A stretch of 64,000 nucleotides of DNA from Sphingobacterium hungaricum (lineage in GTDB: Bacteria; Bacteroidota; Bacteroidia; Sphingobacteriales; Sphingobacteriaceae): NCBI RefSeq assembly GCF_015210005.1, contig NZ_MU158698.1, forward strand, positions 2,215,337-2,279,336. Reading direction: 5' to 3'. A program made the position numbers and the translations under genes. The notes below the pieces were generated by a model. That model searched no databases. It was given only the letters and a program-made list of their open reading frames with translations, and was not told the DNA's origin. Below, one piece after another: positions 16,905 through 25,740 of this stretch; position 1 is the first letter of the stretch; each line of letters begins with the position of its first letter.

Positions 16905-17793
16905 GCTAGGGAATTCTGACTTAAAGGTATCAGCAATCGGCTTTGGAGGAATGTCTTTGAAGCCGGCTAATAAATCGGAAAATCAGCGGATTCTTTCGGA
17001 AGCTCTGGATGTCGGCATCAATTATTTTGATACCGCGGATTTGTATGATCAGGGGGAGAATGAAGTCTTGTTGGGAGAAGCGTTAAAATCATACCGAAAT
17101 GCTGTTTGCATCGCTACGAAAGTTGGGAATAAATGGCGTGAAGATGGTTCAACTTGGGATTGGAAAGCGTCTAAAAGTTATATTTTACAAGCTGTAGAAG
17201 ATTCGCTAAAAAGACTAAACACAGACTACATCGACCTGTATCAATTGCACGGCGGAACTATCGAAGATCCAATTGATGAAATCATCGAAGCTTTTGAAAC
17301 CTTAAAAAGTCAAGGTAAAATAAGGGAGTACGGTATTTCTTCTATCCGTCCAAATGTAATCAAAGAATACTTAAGCAAATCAAAGCTGACTTCGATCATG
17401 ATGCAATATAGCCTGCTTGATAGACGTCCTGAAGAATATTTTGAACTGATCGATCAACATCACGTTTCAGTAATTTCACGCGGTGCTGTAGCCCAAGGAC
17501 TCTTGATTGACAAACCTGCAAAAACGTATCTATCTTATGTTGAAAATGAGGTAAAGCAAGCGCAAAAGATTGTACATGATTTTGCGAAGCAACAGGAGGT
17601 TTCCGCTCAGAGTGTTAGCCTTGCTTATGTCTTAGCCCATTCTACAGTCGCCAGCGCTGTTGTTGGCATACGCACTACCGAACAGATGAAAGATTTGTCG
17701 AAAACAATTCAAGAATTAGATAATTTGAGTGCGCATGAACTGCTTGAACTTTCGAGCGCATTTAAAACCATTCAATACGCTGATCACCGTTAA
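16891..17793 (+). CDS. Aldo/keto reductase
   Basis: A 300-residue NAD(P)H-dependent oxidoreductase with a TIM-barrel fold. The catalytic tetrad is visible: Asp in FDTADLY, the Tyr of the same motif, Lys in IATKVG and His in YQLHGG. The C-terminal SVSLAYVLAH and VVGIRTTEQM segments bind the cofactor. The physiological carbonyl substrate is unknown. The start overlaps the FKBP gene by 14 bases. The stop directly abuts the stop of convergent kdsB, leaving no intergenic space. Confidence 0.92.
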   Translation: MNQNKLGNSDLKVSAIGFGGMSLKPANKSENQRILSEALDVGINYFDTADLYDQGENEVLLGEALKSYRNAVCIATKVGNKWREDGSTWDWKASKSYILQAVEDSLKRLNTDYIDLYQLHGGTIEDPIDEIIEAFETLKSQGKIREYGISSIRPNVIKEYLSKSKLTSIMMQYSLLDRRPEEYFELIDQHHVSVISRGAVAQGLLIDKPAKTYLSYVENEVKQAQKIVHDFAKQQEVSAQSVSLAYVLAHSTVASAVVGIRTTEQMKDLSKTIQELDNLSAHELLELSSAFKTIQYADHR

Positions 17794-18540
17794 TCAAGAA
17801 TTAGAAAAATATTTCTGTTTTATTTTTTCCAAATCTTCCGGCGTGTCGATCGCATCATTGGCGTGAGACGATATCGCTGTTTTGATTCTATAACCATTAT
17901 CGATCCAGCGCAACTGTTCTAAAGATTCAGCCTCTTCTAAAATGGATTTCGGCAGTTGGATTAATTCCCGAAGCACTTCAGTTCTGTAGCCATAAATGCC
18001 AATGTGATTATAATAAGTCAGGTTATTCAACCATTCTTTTTTAGCATATCCTCTTAAAAAAGGAATGGCTTGTCTCGAGAAATAAACCGCCTCCAATGCA
18101 TTATTTAAGACAACTTTAGGCTTGTTTTCATTAAATAAATCATCTTCTGTCAAGACTTGATGTACTAAAGTTGCAATTTGAGTAGATTGTTCTTCGAAAC
18201 AAGAAGCTAATAATTCTATCTGTTGCGGATTAATGAAAGGCTCGTCGCCTTGGATATTAATAGCAATGTCAAATCCTGAGATTTTCGAAATCACTTCCCC
18301 ACATCGATCCGTTCCTGATTGATGGTGTTTTTCGGTTAAAATCACATTTCCTGCAAAATTACGGACATGCTCAGCTATTCGTTCATCATCTGTTGCCACA
18401 ATGACTTCATTCAGGCATGTCGCATGTTTAGCTTGATTGTACACACGCTTAATCATTGACATACCGCCGATATCCACCAATGGTTTTCCGGGGAAACGGG
18501 TAGAGTCGTAGCGAGCAGGAATTATTCCGATTATTTTCAT
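17794..18540 (-). CDS. kdsB: 3-deoxy-manno-octulosonate cytidylyltransferase
   Basis: A 248-residue cytoplasmic enzyme that activates Kdo as CMP-Kdo for lipid A-core assembly. Its length matches the family. The nucleotide-binding start IPARYDSTRFPGKPL is intact. EVIVATDDERI, the SGTDRCGEV motif and NIQGDEPFI, which hold CTP and metal-binding residues, are also intact. It is oriented like rpoD downstream of rpoD's terminator, so it probably has its own weak promoter in the 103-base gap. Confidence 0.96.
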   Translation of the reverse strand: MKIIGIIPARYDSTRFPGKPLVDIGGMSMIKRVYNQAKHATCLNEVIVATDDERIAEHVRNFAGNVILTEKHHQSGTDRCGEVISKISGFDIAINIQGDEPFINPQQIELLASCFEEQSTQIATLVHQVLTEDDLFNENKPKVVLNNALEAVYFSRQAIPFLRGYAKKEWLNNLTYYNHIGIYGYRTEVLRELIQLPKSILEEAESLEQLRWIDNGYRIKTAISSHANDAIDTPEDLEKIKQKYFSNS

Positions 18541-18590
18541 GATTTAAAAATAAAAATTAATATCGATTTTTTACAACGGAATATGAAGTG

Positions 18591-18622
18591 CAAAAAAAAT
18601 GCGCAGGGATTAACTGCGCATT
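18591..18622 (-). terminator. Rho-independent terminator of rpoD
   Basis: A 9-bp stem (AATGCGCAG with CTGCGCATT) has a seven-base loop. On the minus strand it is followed by a run of T (the A-run at 18592-18598). Confidence 0.85.
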
Positions 18623-18643
18623 TACTAAATAACTAAATGACTT

Positions 18644-19504
18644 TTAGCCTAAATAAGATTTTAAAATTTTACTGCGAGAAGTATGACGAAGACGTTGTAA
18701 AGCTTTGTCCTTAATTTGACGTACGCGCTCTCTCGTTAGGTTAAATTTCTCTCCGATTTCTTCTAACGATAATTGATGATTAGAACCTAAGCCAAAGAAC
18801 AAAACGATAATTTCGCGTTCTCTTTCTGTCAATGTAGAAAGAGATCTTCTGATTTCTTCAGACAAAGATTCATCGATCAATGAACTATCCGTTTCAGGAT
18901 CATGATTTTCAAGAACATCTAGCAACGTGTTTTCCTCACCTTGAACAAATGGCGCATCCATAGAAACATGTCTTCCGGAGTTACTTAAAGTATCCGACAC
19001 TTTGTCTACTGTTGTTTCTAAGATATCAGCTAATTCTTCAGGAGAAGGTTCACGCTCATATTCTTGTTCTAATTTTGAAAAGGCTTTACTGATCTTGCTT
19101 AAAGAACCCACTTGATTCAACGGTAAGCGTACGATACGCGATTGTTCAGCGATAGCTTGTAAAATGGATTGACGAATCCACCATACAGCATAAGAAATGA
19201 ATTTAAAACCTTTAGTTTCGTCAAAACGTTTCGCTGCTTTAATAAGGCCTAAATTACCTTCATTAATCAAGTCACCTAAGGTTAAACCTTGATTTTGATA
19301 TTGTTTTGCTACCGAAACGACGAAACGTAAATTTGTTTTTGTCAGTTTTTCTAATGCTACTTGGTCACCCTCGCGGATACGTTGAGCTAAAATAACTTCT
19401 TCCTCTGCAGTAATTAAATCAACTTTACCAATCTCATGTAAATACTTATCAAGTGATTGTGATTCACGATTGGTTATCGATTGTGTAATTTTGAGTTGTC
19501 TCAT
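18644..19504 (-). CDS. rpoD: Primary RNA polymerase sigma factor (sigma-ABfr type)
   Basis: A 286-residue group 1 sigma factor of the compact Bacteroidota form, without region 1.1 and without the long non-conserved insert. Region 1.2 is near residues 17-50 ([19 protein letters not shown]). Region 2 includes [19 protein letters not shown] and [15 protein letters not shown], which melt and read the -7 element. Region 3 follows, and region 4 ends in the helix-turn-helix [18 protein letters not shown]. This is the protein expected to read the TAnnTTTG promoters called elsewhere in the window. It is monocistronic, with its own -7 box and terminator. Confidence 0.96.
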   Translation of the reverse strand: MRQLKITQSITNRESQSLDKYLHEIGKVDLITAEEEVILAQRIREGDQVALEKLTKTNLRFVVSVAKQYQNQGLTLGDLINEGNLGLIKAAKRFDETKGFKFISYAVWWIRQSILQAIAEQSRIVRLPLNQVGSLSKISKAFSKLEQEYEREPSPEELADILETTVDKVSDTLSNSGRHVSMDAPFVQGEENTLLDVLENHDPETDSSLIDESLSEEIRRSLSTLTEREREIIVLFFGLGSNHQLSLEEIGEKFNLTRERVRQIKDKALQRLRHTSRSKILKSYLG

Positions 19505-19539
19505 CTATTATATAAATACCTTTCCCTGTAAAATGTTTG

Positions 19540-19547
19540 CAAATATA
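19540..19547 (-). promoter_or_regulatory. Candidate -7 box of the rpoD promoter
   Basis: The minus strand reads TATATTTG, an exact TAnnTTTG, 36 bases before the rpoD ATG. The rest of the 265-base gap is A/T-rich and holds no other feature I can support. Confidence 0.55.
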
Positions 19548-19769
19548 TGATTTTTTTCTCTAGAAAATCTAATATTAGTGTAATTTGAATACTCATTATT
19601 AGATTGTTAAGGTAGATTTTGTAACTATAAGGTAACTACAAAAACTGTTCCAACATTTAATTTTTTGGTTTATTTATTTAATTAATAATATTTGCTTGTT
19701 TATTAAATCAGCATTGGTACAAATTAAGGATTTGAATTCAAATTAACAGAATAATCATTAAATTTAATT

Positions 19770-20150
19770 ATGAAAGCTTTAACGTTGAAACAGCCCTTCG
19801 CTACCTTGATCTGTTTAGGGATAAAAGATGTTGAGAATAGGTCATGGCAAACGGCTTATCGAGGCAAATTATTAATCCACTCTTCGACGAAGCCGTATGG
19901 AAATTTAAAGGATTCGCTATTGATCGAAAAATATGACCACATCGATTTTGAATACGAAAAGCTTGACTCCATCGAATTTATAAATTCTGCTATTGTTGGG
20001 GAAGTCGAATTGATTGATATTGTTACAGACTCGACAAGCCCTTGGGCGCAGCAAGGCAAATATCATTGGCTATTAAAAGATCCATTGCTATACGAACATC
20101 CAATATTAAATGTTAAAGGACATTTAAATTTATGGAAATTTAACATGTAA
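19770..20150 (+). CDS. ASCH domain protein
   Basis: A 126-residue soluble protein that is almost entirely one ASCH (PUA-like) domain. The typical start MKALTLKQPFATLI, the VENRSWQT motif, YRGKLLIHSS and the late W(A)QQGKYHWLL are all present. ASCH proteins are thought to bind RNA or modified nucleosides; some relatives are amidohydrolases acting on acetylcytidine. The role here is unknown. It is a lone gene between rpoD (divergent) and the YeeE pair. Confidence 0.85.
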   Translation: MKALTLKQPFATLICLGIKDVENRSWQTAYRGKLLIHSSTKPYGNLKDSLLIEKYDHIDFEYEKLDSIEFINSAIVGEVELIDIVTDSTSPWAQQGKYHWLLKDPLLYEHPILNVKGHLNLWKFNM

Positions 20151-20177
20151 AATAATTTACTTGCCAGAGTAAATTCT

Positions 20178-20185
20178 TAATTTTG
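20178..20185 (+). promoter_or_regulatory. Candidate -7 box of the YeeE/YedE pair
   Basis: TAATTTTG matches TAnnTTTG exactly, about 74 bases before the first YeeE/YedE start. A TTG at 20161-20163 is only 14 bases upstream, shorter than usual. Confidence 0.45.
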
Positions 20186-20258
20186 AGACAATGTATCGAA
20201 CATAATGCCCAGATGTTAGTAATACAGGTTGTAAAGAATCTACTAAAATAAGTTCTTC

Positions 20259-20807
20259 ATGGATTTAATTATGAAACCCTGGCCATGGTATATTGGAGGC
20301 CTGCTTGTTGCCATCGTTATGCTAAGCTTGATCTTAGTTGGCAAAAATTTTGGATTTTCTTCTAACTTTCGAGTGATGTGCTCGGCGCTTGGCGCAGGAA
20401 AATATAGCAGTTTCTTTAATTTCAATTGGAAAAGCCAGCGTTGGAACCTGCTGTTTTTATTTGGTTCCATCTTAGGTGGTTTTATTTCTAAATATGCACT
20501 GTCTGATGGGCAATCTCCTGCTATTTCTTCCGAGACAGTTGCGCAGTTGCATGATTTAGGATTTTATAGTGCCGGCAATTCGTATTATCCGGTTGAATTA
20601 TTTGATAATTTATCAACTTACAACGTGATTTTATTGGCAATAGGTGGTTTGCTTATCGGTTTTGGGACACGTTATGCCGGTGGATGTACTTCCGGGCACG
20701 CGATTTCAGGTTTAAGTGATTTACAATTGCCATCACTCATTGCGGTTATCGGCTTTTTTATCGGAGGCCTGATTATGACTCACGTATTGTTTCCTTTTAT
20801 ATTTTAA
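20259..20807 (+). CDS. YeeE/YedE family sulfur transporter, N-terminal half protein
   Basis: A 182-residue inner-membrane protein with about five membrane segments. It belongs to the YeeE/YedE (TsuA-like) family that moves thiosulfate or related sulfur compounds. Conserved cysteines expected to handle the sulfur ligand are in VMCSALGAG and in GTRYAGGCTSGHAISGL. The next gene, two bases downstream, encodes the matching second half. The transporter is therefore split into two polypeptides, as is common in Bacteroidota. ATG 20271 (MKPWPWYIGG) is an equally plausible start. Confidence 0.88.
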   Translation: MDLIMKPWPWYIGGLLVAIVMLSLILVGKNFGFSSNFRVMCSALGAGKYSSFFNFNWKSQRWNLLFLFGSILGGFISKYALSDGQSPAISSETVAQLHDLGFYSAGNSYYPVELFDNLSTYNVILLAIGGLLIGFGTRYAGGCTSGHAISGLSDLQLPSLIAVIGFFIGGLIMTHVLFPFIF

Positions 20808-20809
20808 CC

Positions 20810-21223
20810 ATGAGAAACTTAACTTACATCTTCCTCGGGATTATTTTTGGCGTTGCCATGTACAAAGCAGAAGCGGCATCATGGTTTAGGATTTATGAAA
20901 TGTTCAATTTTCAATCCATCCATATGTTTGGCTTTATCGGGACAGCTCTGCTGATCGGATTAATTGGAGTTCAATGGATCAAGCGAACTCATAAAAAAGA
21001 TATCGATGGACATGCTATACAAATTGCGCCGAAGGAAAAATCGATCGCACGTTATTTATTTGGCGGAGTTCTGTTTGGCTTAGGTTGGGCATTAGTTGGC
21101 GCTTGCCCGGGACCTATTTTTGTTCTATTAGGAGCAGGTTTAGTACCAATGATTATTGTGATAGTTTTCGCTCTGATCGGGACATTTTTGTATGGAATTT
21201 TAAAAGATTATTTGCCTCATTAA
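20810..21223 (+). CDS. YeeE/YedE family sulfur transporter, second half protein (DUF6691-like)
   Basis: A 137-residue inner-membrane protein with about four membrane spans. Its diagnostic motif GWALVGACPGPIFVLLGAG carries the conserved cysteine of the YeeE/YedE channel repeat. It starts two bases after the first half's stop and must be co-expressed with it. Together they should form one sulfur-compound importer. No rhodanese or ArsR-type regulator sits beside the pair in this window. Confidence 0.88.
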   Translation: MRNLTYIFLGIIFGVAMYKAEAASWFRIYEMFNFQSIHMFGFIGTALLIGLIGVQWIKRTHKKDIDGHAIQIAPKEKSIARYLFGGVLFGLGWALVGACPGPIFVLLGAGLVPMIIVIVFALIGTFLYGILKDYLPH

Positions 21224-21240
21224 TAGGTAAATAATCTTTT
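21202..21240. terminator. Bidirectional terminator between YeeE/YedE and fmt
   Basis: A 16-bp stem (AAAAGATTATTTGCCT with AGGTAAATAATCTTTT, one G-T pair) spans the stop of the second YeeE gene. It faces convergent fmt, and A- and T-runs on either side make it usable both ways. Confidence 0.75.
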
Positions 21241-21261
21241 AAACAACCAGAGAAGAATTCT

Positions 21262-22182
21262 TTAGCTCATTCGATAACCTCTTAGAAATTCCACAACTTC
21301 CATTTTCTTCTTGCCCTCTAATTGAAGATTTAGGATATGCAGAAAACCATCCTTTGCGGCAATTTTGATGAATGTTTTGCCATCAGATAAAATTGTTCCA
21401 GGTTCTACAGAAGGTGTTGCAATTTCTTTTGCTGTGGCATAAATTTTCAAGACTTTATTGTCAATGTAAGAAAAAGCAGCAGGATAGGGGCTTAATCCAC
21501 GAATCAAATTGTACACATCATCAACGGGTCTGTTCCAGTCAATTTTACAATCCTCTCTAAATATTTTTGGTGCTTCTTTTAATTCTTGGCCTTGTTGCGC
21601 TTCCTCCTGAGGTATTGGCTTCAGCTGGTTTTGTTCAATCGCTTCGATTGTTTTTAGTAATGTTTCAGCACCGGCTTGCATCAATTCATCATGCAATTCG
21701 CCTGCGTTTTCATCTTCGCGAATCGATACTTCTTTAGAAAATAAAATATTTCCTGTATCGATTTTATGCTGCAGTAAAAACGTAGTGACACCCGTTTTTG
21801 TTTCGCCGTTAATTAGCACATGATTGATGGGCGCAGCTCCTCGATATTGTGGCAACAATGAAGCGTGTACATTAACCGTTCCCAAAGGAGGCATATTCCA
21901 AACCACTTCGGGCAACATGCGAAAAGCAACAATGATTTGTAAGTCTGCCTTGAAGGATTCAAGCGCAGCAAGAAATTCTGGATCTCTTAGCTTTTCAGGT
22001 TGCAGTACAGGAATGTTGTGCTGTACCGCATATTGCTTAACCGCAGATTCATGAAGTTTTTGCCCTCTTCCGGCAGGTTTATCGGGCGAAGTAACTACTG
22101 CGACGACTTCTTTATTTGATTTTAATAGGGCATCTAAGGACGCAACAGCAAAATCTGGTGTCCCCATAAAAATTATACGCAT
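21262..22182 (-). CDS. fmt: Methionyl-tRNA formyltransferase
   Basis: A 306-residue cytoplasmic enzyme that formylates initiator Met-tRNA with 10-formyl-tetrahydrofolate. The N-terminal Rossmann-like domain starts MRIIFMGTPDFAVASLDAL. Catalytic Asn and His lie in NVHASLLPQYRGAAPINH, and the third catalytic residue, Asp, lies in HKIDTGNIL. The C-terminal OB-like tRNA-binding domain begins near residue 205 (CKIDWNRPVDDVYNLIRG). Length is normal. It is transcribed divergently from the permease gene across a 90-base gap. Confidence 0.97.
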   Translation of the reverse strand: MRIIFMGTPDFAVASLDALLKSNKEVVAVVTSPDKPAGRGQKLHESAVKQYAVQHNIPVLQPEKLRDPEFLAALESFKADLQIIVAFRMLPEVVWNMPPLGTVNVHASLLPQYRGAAPINHVLINGETKTGVTTFLLQHKIDTGNILFSKEVSIREDENAGELHDELMQAGAETLLKTIEAIEQNQLKPIPQEEAQQGQELKEAPKIFREDCKIDWNRPVDDVYNLIRGLSPYPAAFSYIDNKVLKIYATAKEIATPSVEPGTILSDGKTFIKIAAKDGFLHILNLQLEGKKKMEVVEFLRGYRMS

Positions 22183-22221
22183 TCTCGAAAAATATGATGA
22201 TTTGACACTAAATATTAAACC

Positions 22222-22250
22222 TTGTCAGCTGACAAATTTTATTAACTTTG
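22222..22250 (+). promoter_or_regulatory. Strong promoter of the permease gene with overlapping palindrome
   Basis: TTG (22222-22224), an 18-base spacer and TAACTTTG (22243-22250) form a near-ideal Bacteroidota promoter. The -33 TTG is the first part of a perfect 14-bp palindrome, TTGTCAGCTGACAA (22222-22235), which could be a repressor site. The TTG start codon lies only 22 bases after the -7 box. Confidence 0.65.
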
Positions 22251-22272
22251 CTAAGTTACAAATTTTATCATC

Positions 22273-23493
22273 TTGAATTTTCCGTTTTTTTTAGCAAAAC
22301 GAATTACATTTGTTGGTCAGAGAACCTTCTCAAAATTGATCGTGAGAGTCACAATTGGAGCATTGACGCTGGCCATCATTGCAATTATTTTGTCAGTCGC
22401 GATTCTCAATGGTTTCAAGGGCGGAATAACGGATAAACAGCGTGGATTTTTTGGCGATGTCATTGTAACCAAATATGATTTAAACTCTTCTTACGAGAAT
22501 ACGCCTCTTGCTTTAGATTCTACAGAAATCAATGAAATCAAACAGCTTCCTAATGTTGTAAATCTTTATCCATTTGCAACCAAAGCAGGAATTATGAACG
22601 TGAATGGTGAAGTTGAAGGGGTTTTGCTGAAGGGAATCGACAAAGATTACGACCAAGAATATTTGTCCAAAACACTTTTAGAAGGCGATACAATTGATTT
22701 CATCCACGACGAGGATGCGGAAAATAAAATATTGTTATCCTCTTATCTGTGCAATCGCTTACACCTGAAAGTTGGCGATGAGTTCCTTATGTATTTTATC
22801 CAAGAGCCTATTCGGAAGCGTAAGTTTAAAATTCAGGGTGTCTATTCAACAAATTCGGATGAACTGGATAAAATTTATGTAATTGGTTCACTGAACTTAA
22901 TTCGACGCTTGAATAATTTGGGGCCGAATGAAGCTGGAGGTTACGAGATTCGGATAAATAATTTTGCTTTATTGGATTCAACAACTCGCTTGGTTGATGA
23001 AACCTTACCGCTAGAATTAACAGCCACAAATGTCGTTGAACAATTGCCGGATATTTTCAATTGGCTAAATATGCTGGATATGAATGACAACATTATTTTT
23101 GCCTTGATGGTGATTGTCGCAGTCATCAATATGATTTCAGCTTTGTTAATCAGCATCTTAGAACGGTCGGCAATGATTGGAGTCTTGAAAGCATTGGGTA
23201 TGGCCAACAAAGGCATCAAGAAAATATTTTTATACAATTCACTCTACTTAATCGGTTATGGATTGGTTTTGGGAAATGGAATTGCCTTGGCAATCTACCT
23301 TTTTCAACGCTCCACTCGTTTTTTTAAATTGGATCCATCGATTTATTACATCGAATACGTACCCATGTTTATTCATTGGTACGATGTCGTATTATTAAAT
23401 GGCGCATTAATTGTGATTGCGCTGTTGACGATGTTTATTCCTTCGATGCTTATTTCGCGCATTTCTCCGATTAAAACCTTGCAATTCAAATAG
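22273..23493 (+). CDS. LolE/FtsX-type ABC transporter permease
   Basis: A 406-residue inner-membrane protein of the FtsX/MacB permease class, similar to the lipoprotein-releasing LolC/LolE subunits. One membrane span near residues 22-45 is followed by a large periplasmic domain (about 46-265). Three more spans near 270-400 end in SPIKTLQFK, a common ending for this group. The start is TTG at 22273: the frame is closed just upstream at 22252 and the family begins NFPFFLAKR. No ATP-binding partner is encoded in the window, so it must pair with a distant ATPase. Confidence 0.88.
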   Translation: MNFPFFLAKRITFVGQRTFSKLIVRVTIGALTLAIIAIILSVAILNGFKGGITDKQRGFFGDVIVTKYDLNSSYENTPLALDSTEINEIKQLPNVVNLYPFATKAGIMNVNGEVEGVLLKGIDKDYDQEYLSKTLLEGDTIDFIHDEDAENKILLSSYLCNRLHLKVGDEFLMYFIQEPIRKRKFKIQGVYSTNSDELDKIYVIGSLNLIRRLNNLGPNEAGGYEIRINNFALLDSTTRLVDETLPLELTATNVVEQLPDIFNWLNMLDMNDNIIFALMVIVAVINMISALLISILERSAMIGVLKALGMANKGIKKIFLYNSLYLIGYGLVLGNGIALAIYLFQRSTRFFKLDPSIYYIEYVPMFIHWYDVVLLNGALIVIALLTMFIPSMLISRISPIKTLQFK

Positions 23494-23616
23494 CTGAAAC
23501 ATTATTAGAATCGTAATGTTTACTTTAAATTAGCTTCTTAATGATTTCCTAATTTTGAGAGGCCGTTTTATTATATTATATTGTCATAATAGTTAATAAG
23601 TTTCTAAAATTTTTGC

Positions 23617-25734
23617 ATGCTTGAACATATACAAAAAGCTTTCGAAGCACCGATAACAAACCCAGTTTTGGCGTTTGCGCTAGTGCTTTTTATTATTTTG
23701 CTATCACCGATTTTACTTAGGCCAATTAAAGTCCCGGGCATTATCGGATTGATTATCTCTGGTGTAATCATCGGTCCTCATGGATTGAATTGGTTAGAAC
23801 AGAATGCGGCCGTTCGTTTATTTTCTACGATTGGATTGCTCTACATTATGTTTATTGCGGGCATCGAATTGGATATGAATGAATTCCGGAAAACGAAAAA
23901 CAAGAGTTTGCTTTTTGGATTTTTCACGTTTATTATCCCGATTTGTATTGGATTTCCAGTCTGTCATTATATCTTAGGCTACGACTTGTTGCCGAGTATT
24001 TTGATTGCCAGTATGTTTGCGACCCATACTTTGGTGAGTTATCCAATCGTTACAAGCTACGGGATTTCGAAAAATGAAGCTGTCGCGATCACGATTGGCG
24101 GGACGATTTTAACCGATACGGCGGTGTTGATTATTTTGGCGGTAATTACTGGTGCTTCGCAAGGAAATATCAATAGCCAGTTCTGGCTTACTTTGGCGCT
24201 CTCTTTTGCCGTTTTTCTATTCATTATGTTTGGCATCATTCCTCGTATTGCCAAATGGTTTTTCCAAAAGATTGAAAGTGAAAAAACGGCTCACTATATT
24301 TTCGTGTTAACCGTAGTTTTCTTTGCTGCATTTATGGCTGAAATGGCTGGATTAGAACCGATTATTGGTGCTTTCGTTGCAGGGTTGGCATTGAATAAAC
24401 TAATTCCGCATTCGTCGGCTTTGATGAACCGAATTGAATTTATCGGGAATGCTATTTTTATTCCTTTCTTTTTGATTAGTGTAGGAATGATTGTGGATGT
24501 CAGTGTGTTATTTAAAGGGCCGATGGCAATTATTATTGCGGTGACATTGACCATTGTCGCGATTTCTGGAAAGTTCTTAGCTGCTTGGGCGACACAATTG
24601 TCTTTTAAATATTCAAAAAGTCAGCGAAATCTAATCTTTGGATTAAGCAACTCGCACGCTGCCGCGACCTTAGCAGTTATCATGGTGGGGTACAGCAACG
24701 GCATTATTGACGAAAATGTGCTGAACGGTACAATTATTTTGATCTTGATGACCTGTATTGTTGCATCGGTAGTGACAGAAAATGCGTCGAAAAAAATTGT
24801 TTTGGCGGGTGAACAGGATCATACAGGCGTAGAAGAAATTCAGGAGAAGGATGAGCAAATTATTATTCCAATTGCAAACATGGATACGATGGAGCCGATT
24901 TTGGATTTTGCAACTTTAATAAAATCGAAGAAATCACCATTTCCATTAAATATTTTGAGCGTCGTTCCCGACAATGACCAAGCTGAAAGAAATCTGGCAA
25001 ATGCCAGAAAAAATTTAGATAATACTGCAAAATATGCATCAGGCTCAGAAACGGATGTAGAATTGATTTCCACAATCGATCATAACATCGCTGGGGGTAT
25101 CAGCAGAACCGAACGCGAATTGGCTGCGAATTGCTTAATTCTCGGTTGGCCGAGTGCAACCTCATTTATCGATAAAATTGTTGGTGAAAAGGCTGAAAGT
25201 ATCCTGAACCGCACAGATGCGAATTTGTTTATGTGTCGATTCAACAAGCCTTTTGTAACTCAAAAAAGCGTCATCATTTTTGTTCCACCTTTGGCGGAAT
25301 CAGAATTAGGATTTGATTTTTGGATGGAGAAAATGATTTTGCTAGCAACAGAATTGTCCTTACCTATTCAATATGTCTGCAACCAGCGCACAGAGAAAGC
25401 CATAGTTGCCAACCTGGAAAGTTTGAAAACAAGCGTTCCTGTCACGTTCTCGAATTATGAAAATTGGGATAACATCAATGGACTGACTTCATTCTCTGAC
25501 GATAATGCCATTTTGGTATTTGTTTCTGCAAGAGAAAGCGAAGTGTCTTATCGCGATTCATTGGATGGTTTGGCCAAACGCATCGGCAGGTATTATAAAA
25601 ATCAAAATGTTATTCTTCTATTCCCGAGCCGGATTAAAAATCAGCACATTGACGAATACGAAGATGTTCAAACCGCACCTATCTTCAGAAAAATCAGTAA
25701 GGAAATAGGCAATATGTTTACTAAAGAAAAATAA
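23617..25734 (+). CDS. CPA2-type cation/proton antiporter with C-terminal cytoplasmic domain
   Basis: A 705-residue inner-membrane antiporter. The first ~400 residues form about 12-13 membrane spans of the Na+(K+)/H+ exchanger fold (KVPGIIGLIISGVIIGPHG, MAEMAGLEPIIGAFVAGLAL, GLSNSHAAATLAVIMVG). The last ~300 residues are soluble with universal-stress-protein-like segments (FPLNILSVVPD, NCLILGWPS), probably a nucleotide-sensing regulatory part. It should exchange Na+ or K+ for protons. Its stop lies six bases before icd, so the two are probably co-transcribed. Confidence 0.9.
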   Translation: MLEHIQKAFEAPITNPVLAFALVLFIILLSPILLRPIKVPGIIGLIISGVIIGPHGLNWLEQNAAVRLFSTIGLLYIMFIAGIELDMNEFRKTKNKSLLFGFFTFIIPICIGFPVCHYILGYDLLPSILIASMFATHTLVSYPIVTSYGISKNEAVAITIGGTILTDTAVLIILAVITGASQGNINSQFWLTLALSFAVFLFIMFGIIPRIAKWFFQKIESEKTAHYIFVLTVVFFAAFMAEMAGLEPIIGAFVAGLALNKLIPHSSALMNRIEFIGNAIFIPFFLISVGMIVDVSVLFKGPMAIIIAVTLTIVAISGKFLAAWATQLSFKYSKSQRNLIFGLSNSHAAATLAVIMVGYSNGIIDENVLNGTIILILMTCIVASVVTENASKKIVLAGEQDHTGVEEIQEKDEQIIIPIANMDTMEPILDFATLIKSKKSPFPLNILSVVPDNDQAERNLANARKNLDNTAKYASGSETDVELISTIDHNIAGGISRTERELAANCLILGWPSATSFIDKIVGEKAESILNRTDANLFMCRFNKPFVTQKSVIIFVPPLAESELGFDFWMEKMILLATELSLPIQYVCNQRTEKAIVANLESLKTSVPVTFSNYENWDNINGLTSFSDDNAILVFVSARESEVSYRDSLDGLAKRIGRYYKNQNVILLFPSRIKNQHIDEYEDVQTAPIFRKISKEIGNMFTKEK

Positions 25735-25740
25735 AAAAGT

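Noticed and set aside
23497..23521. Terminator after the permease gene
   Set aside because: The 8-bp A/T-rich stem with a nine-base loop and no T-run is too weak to call.
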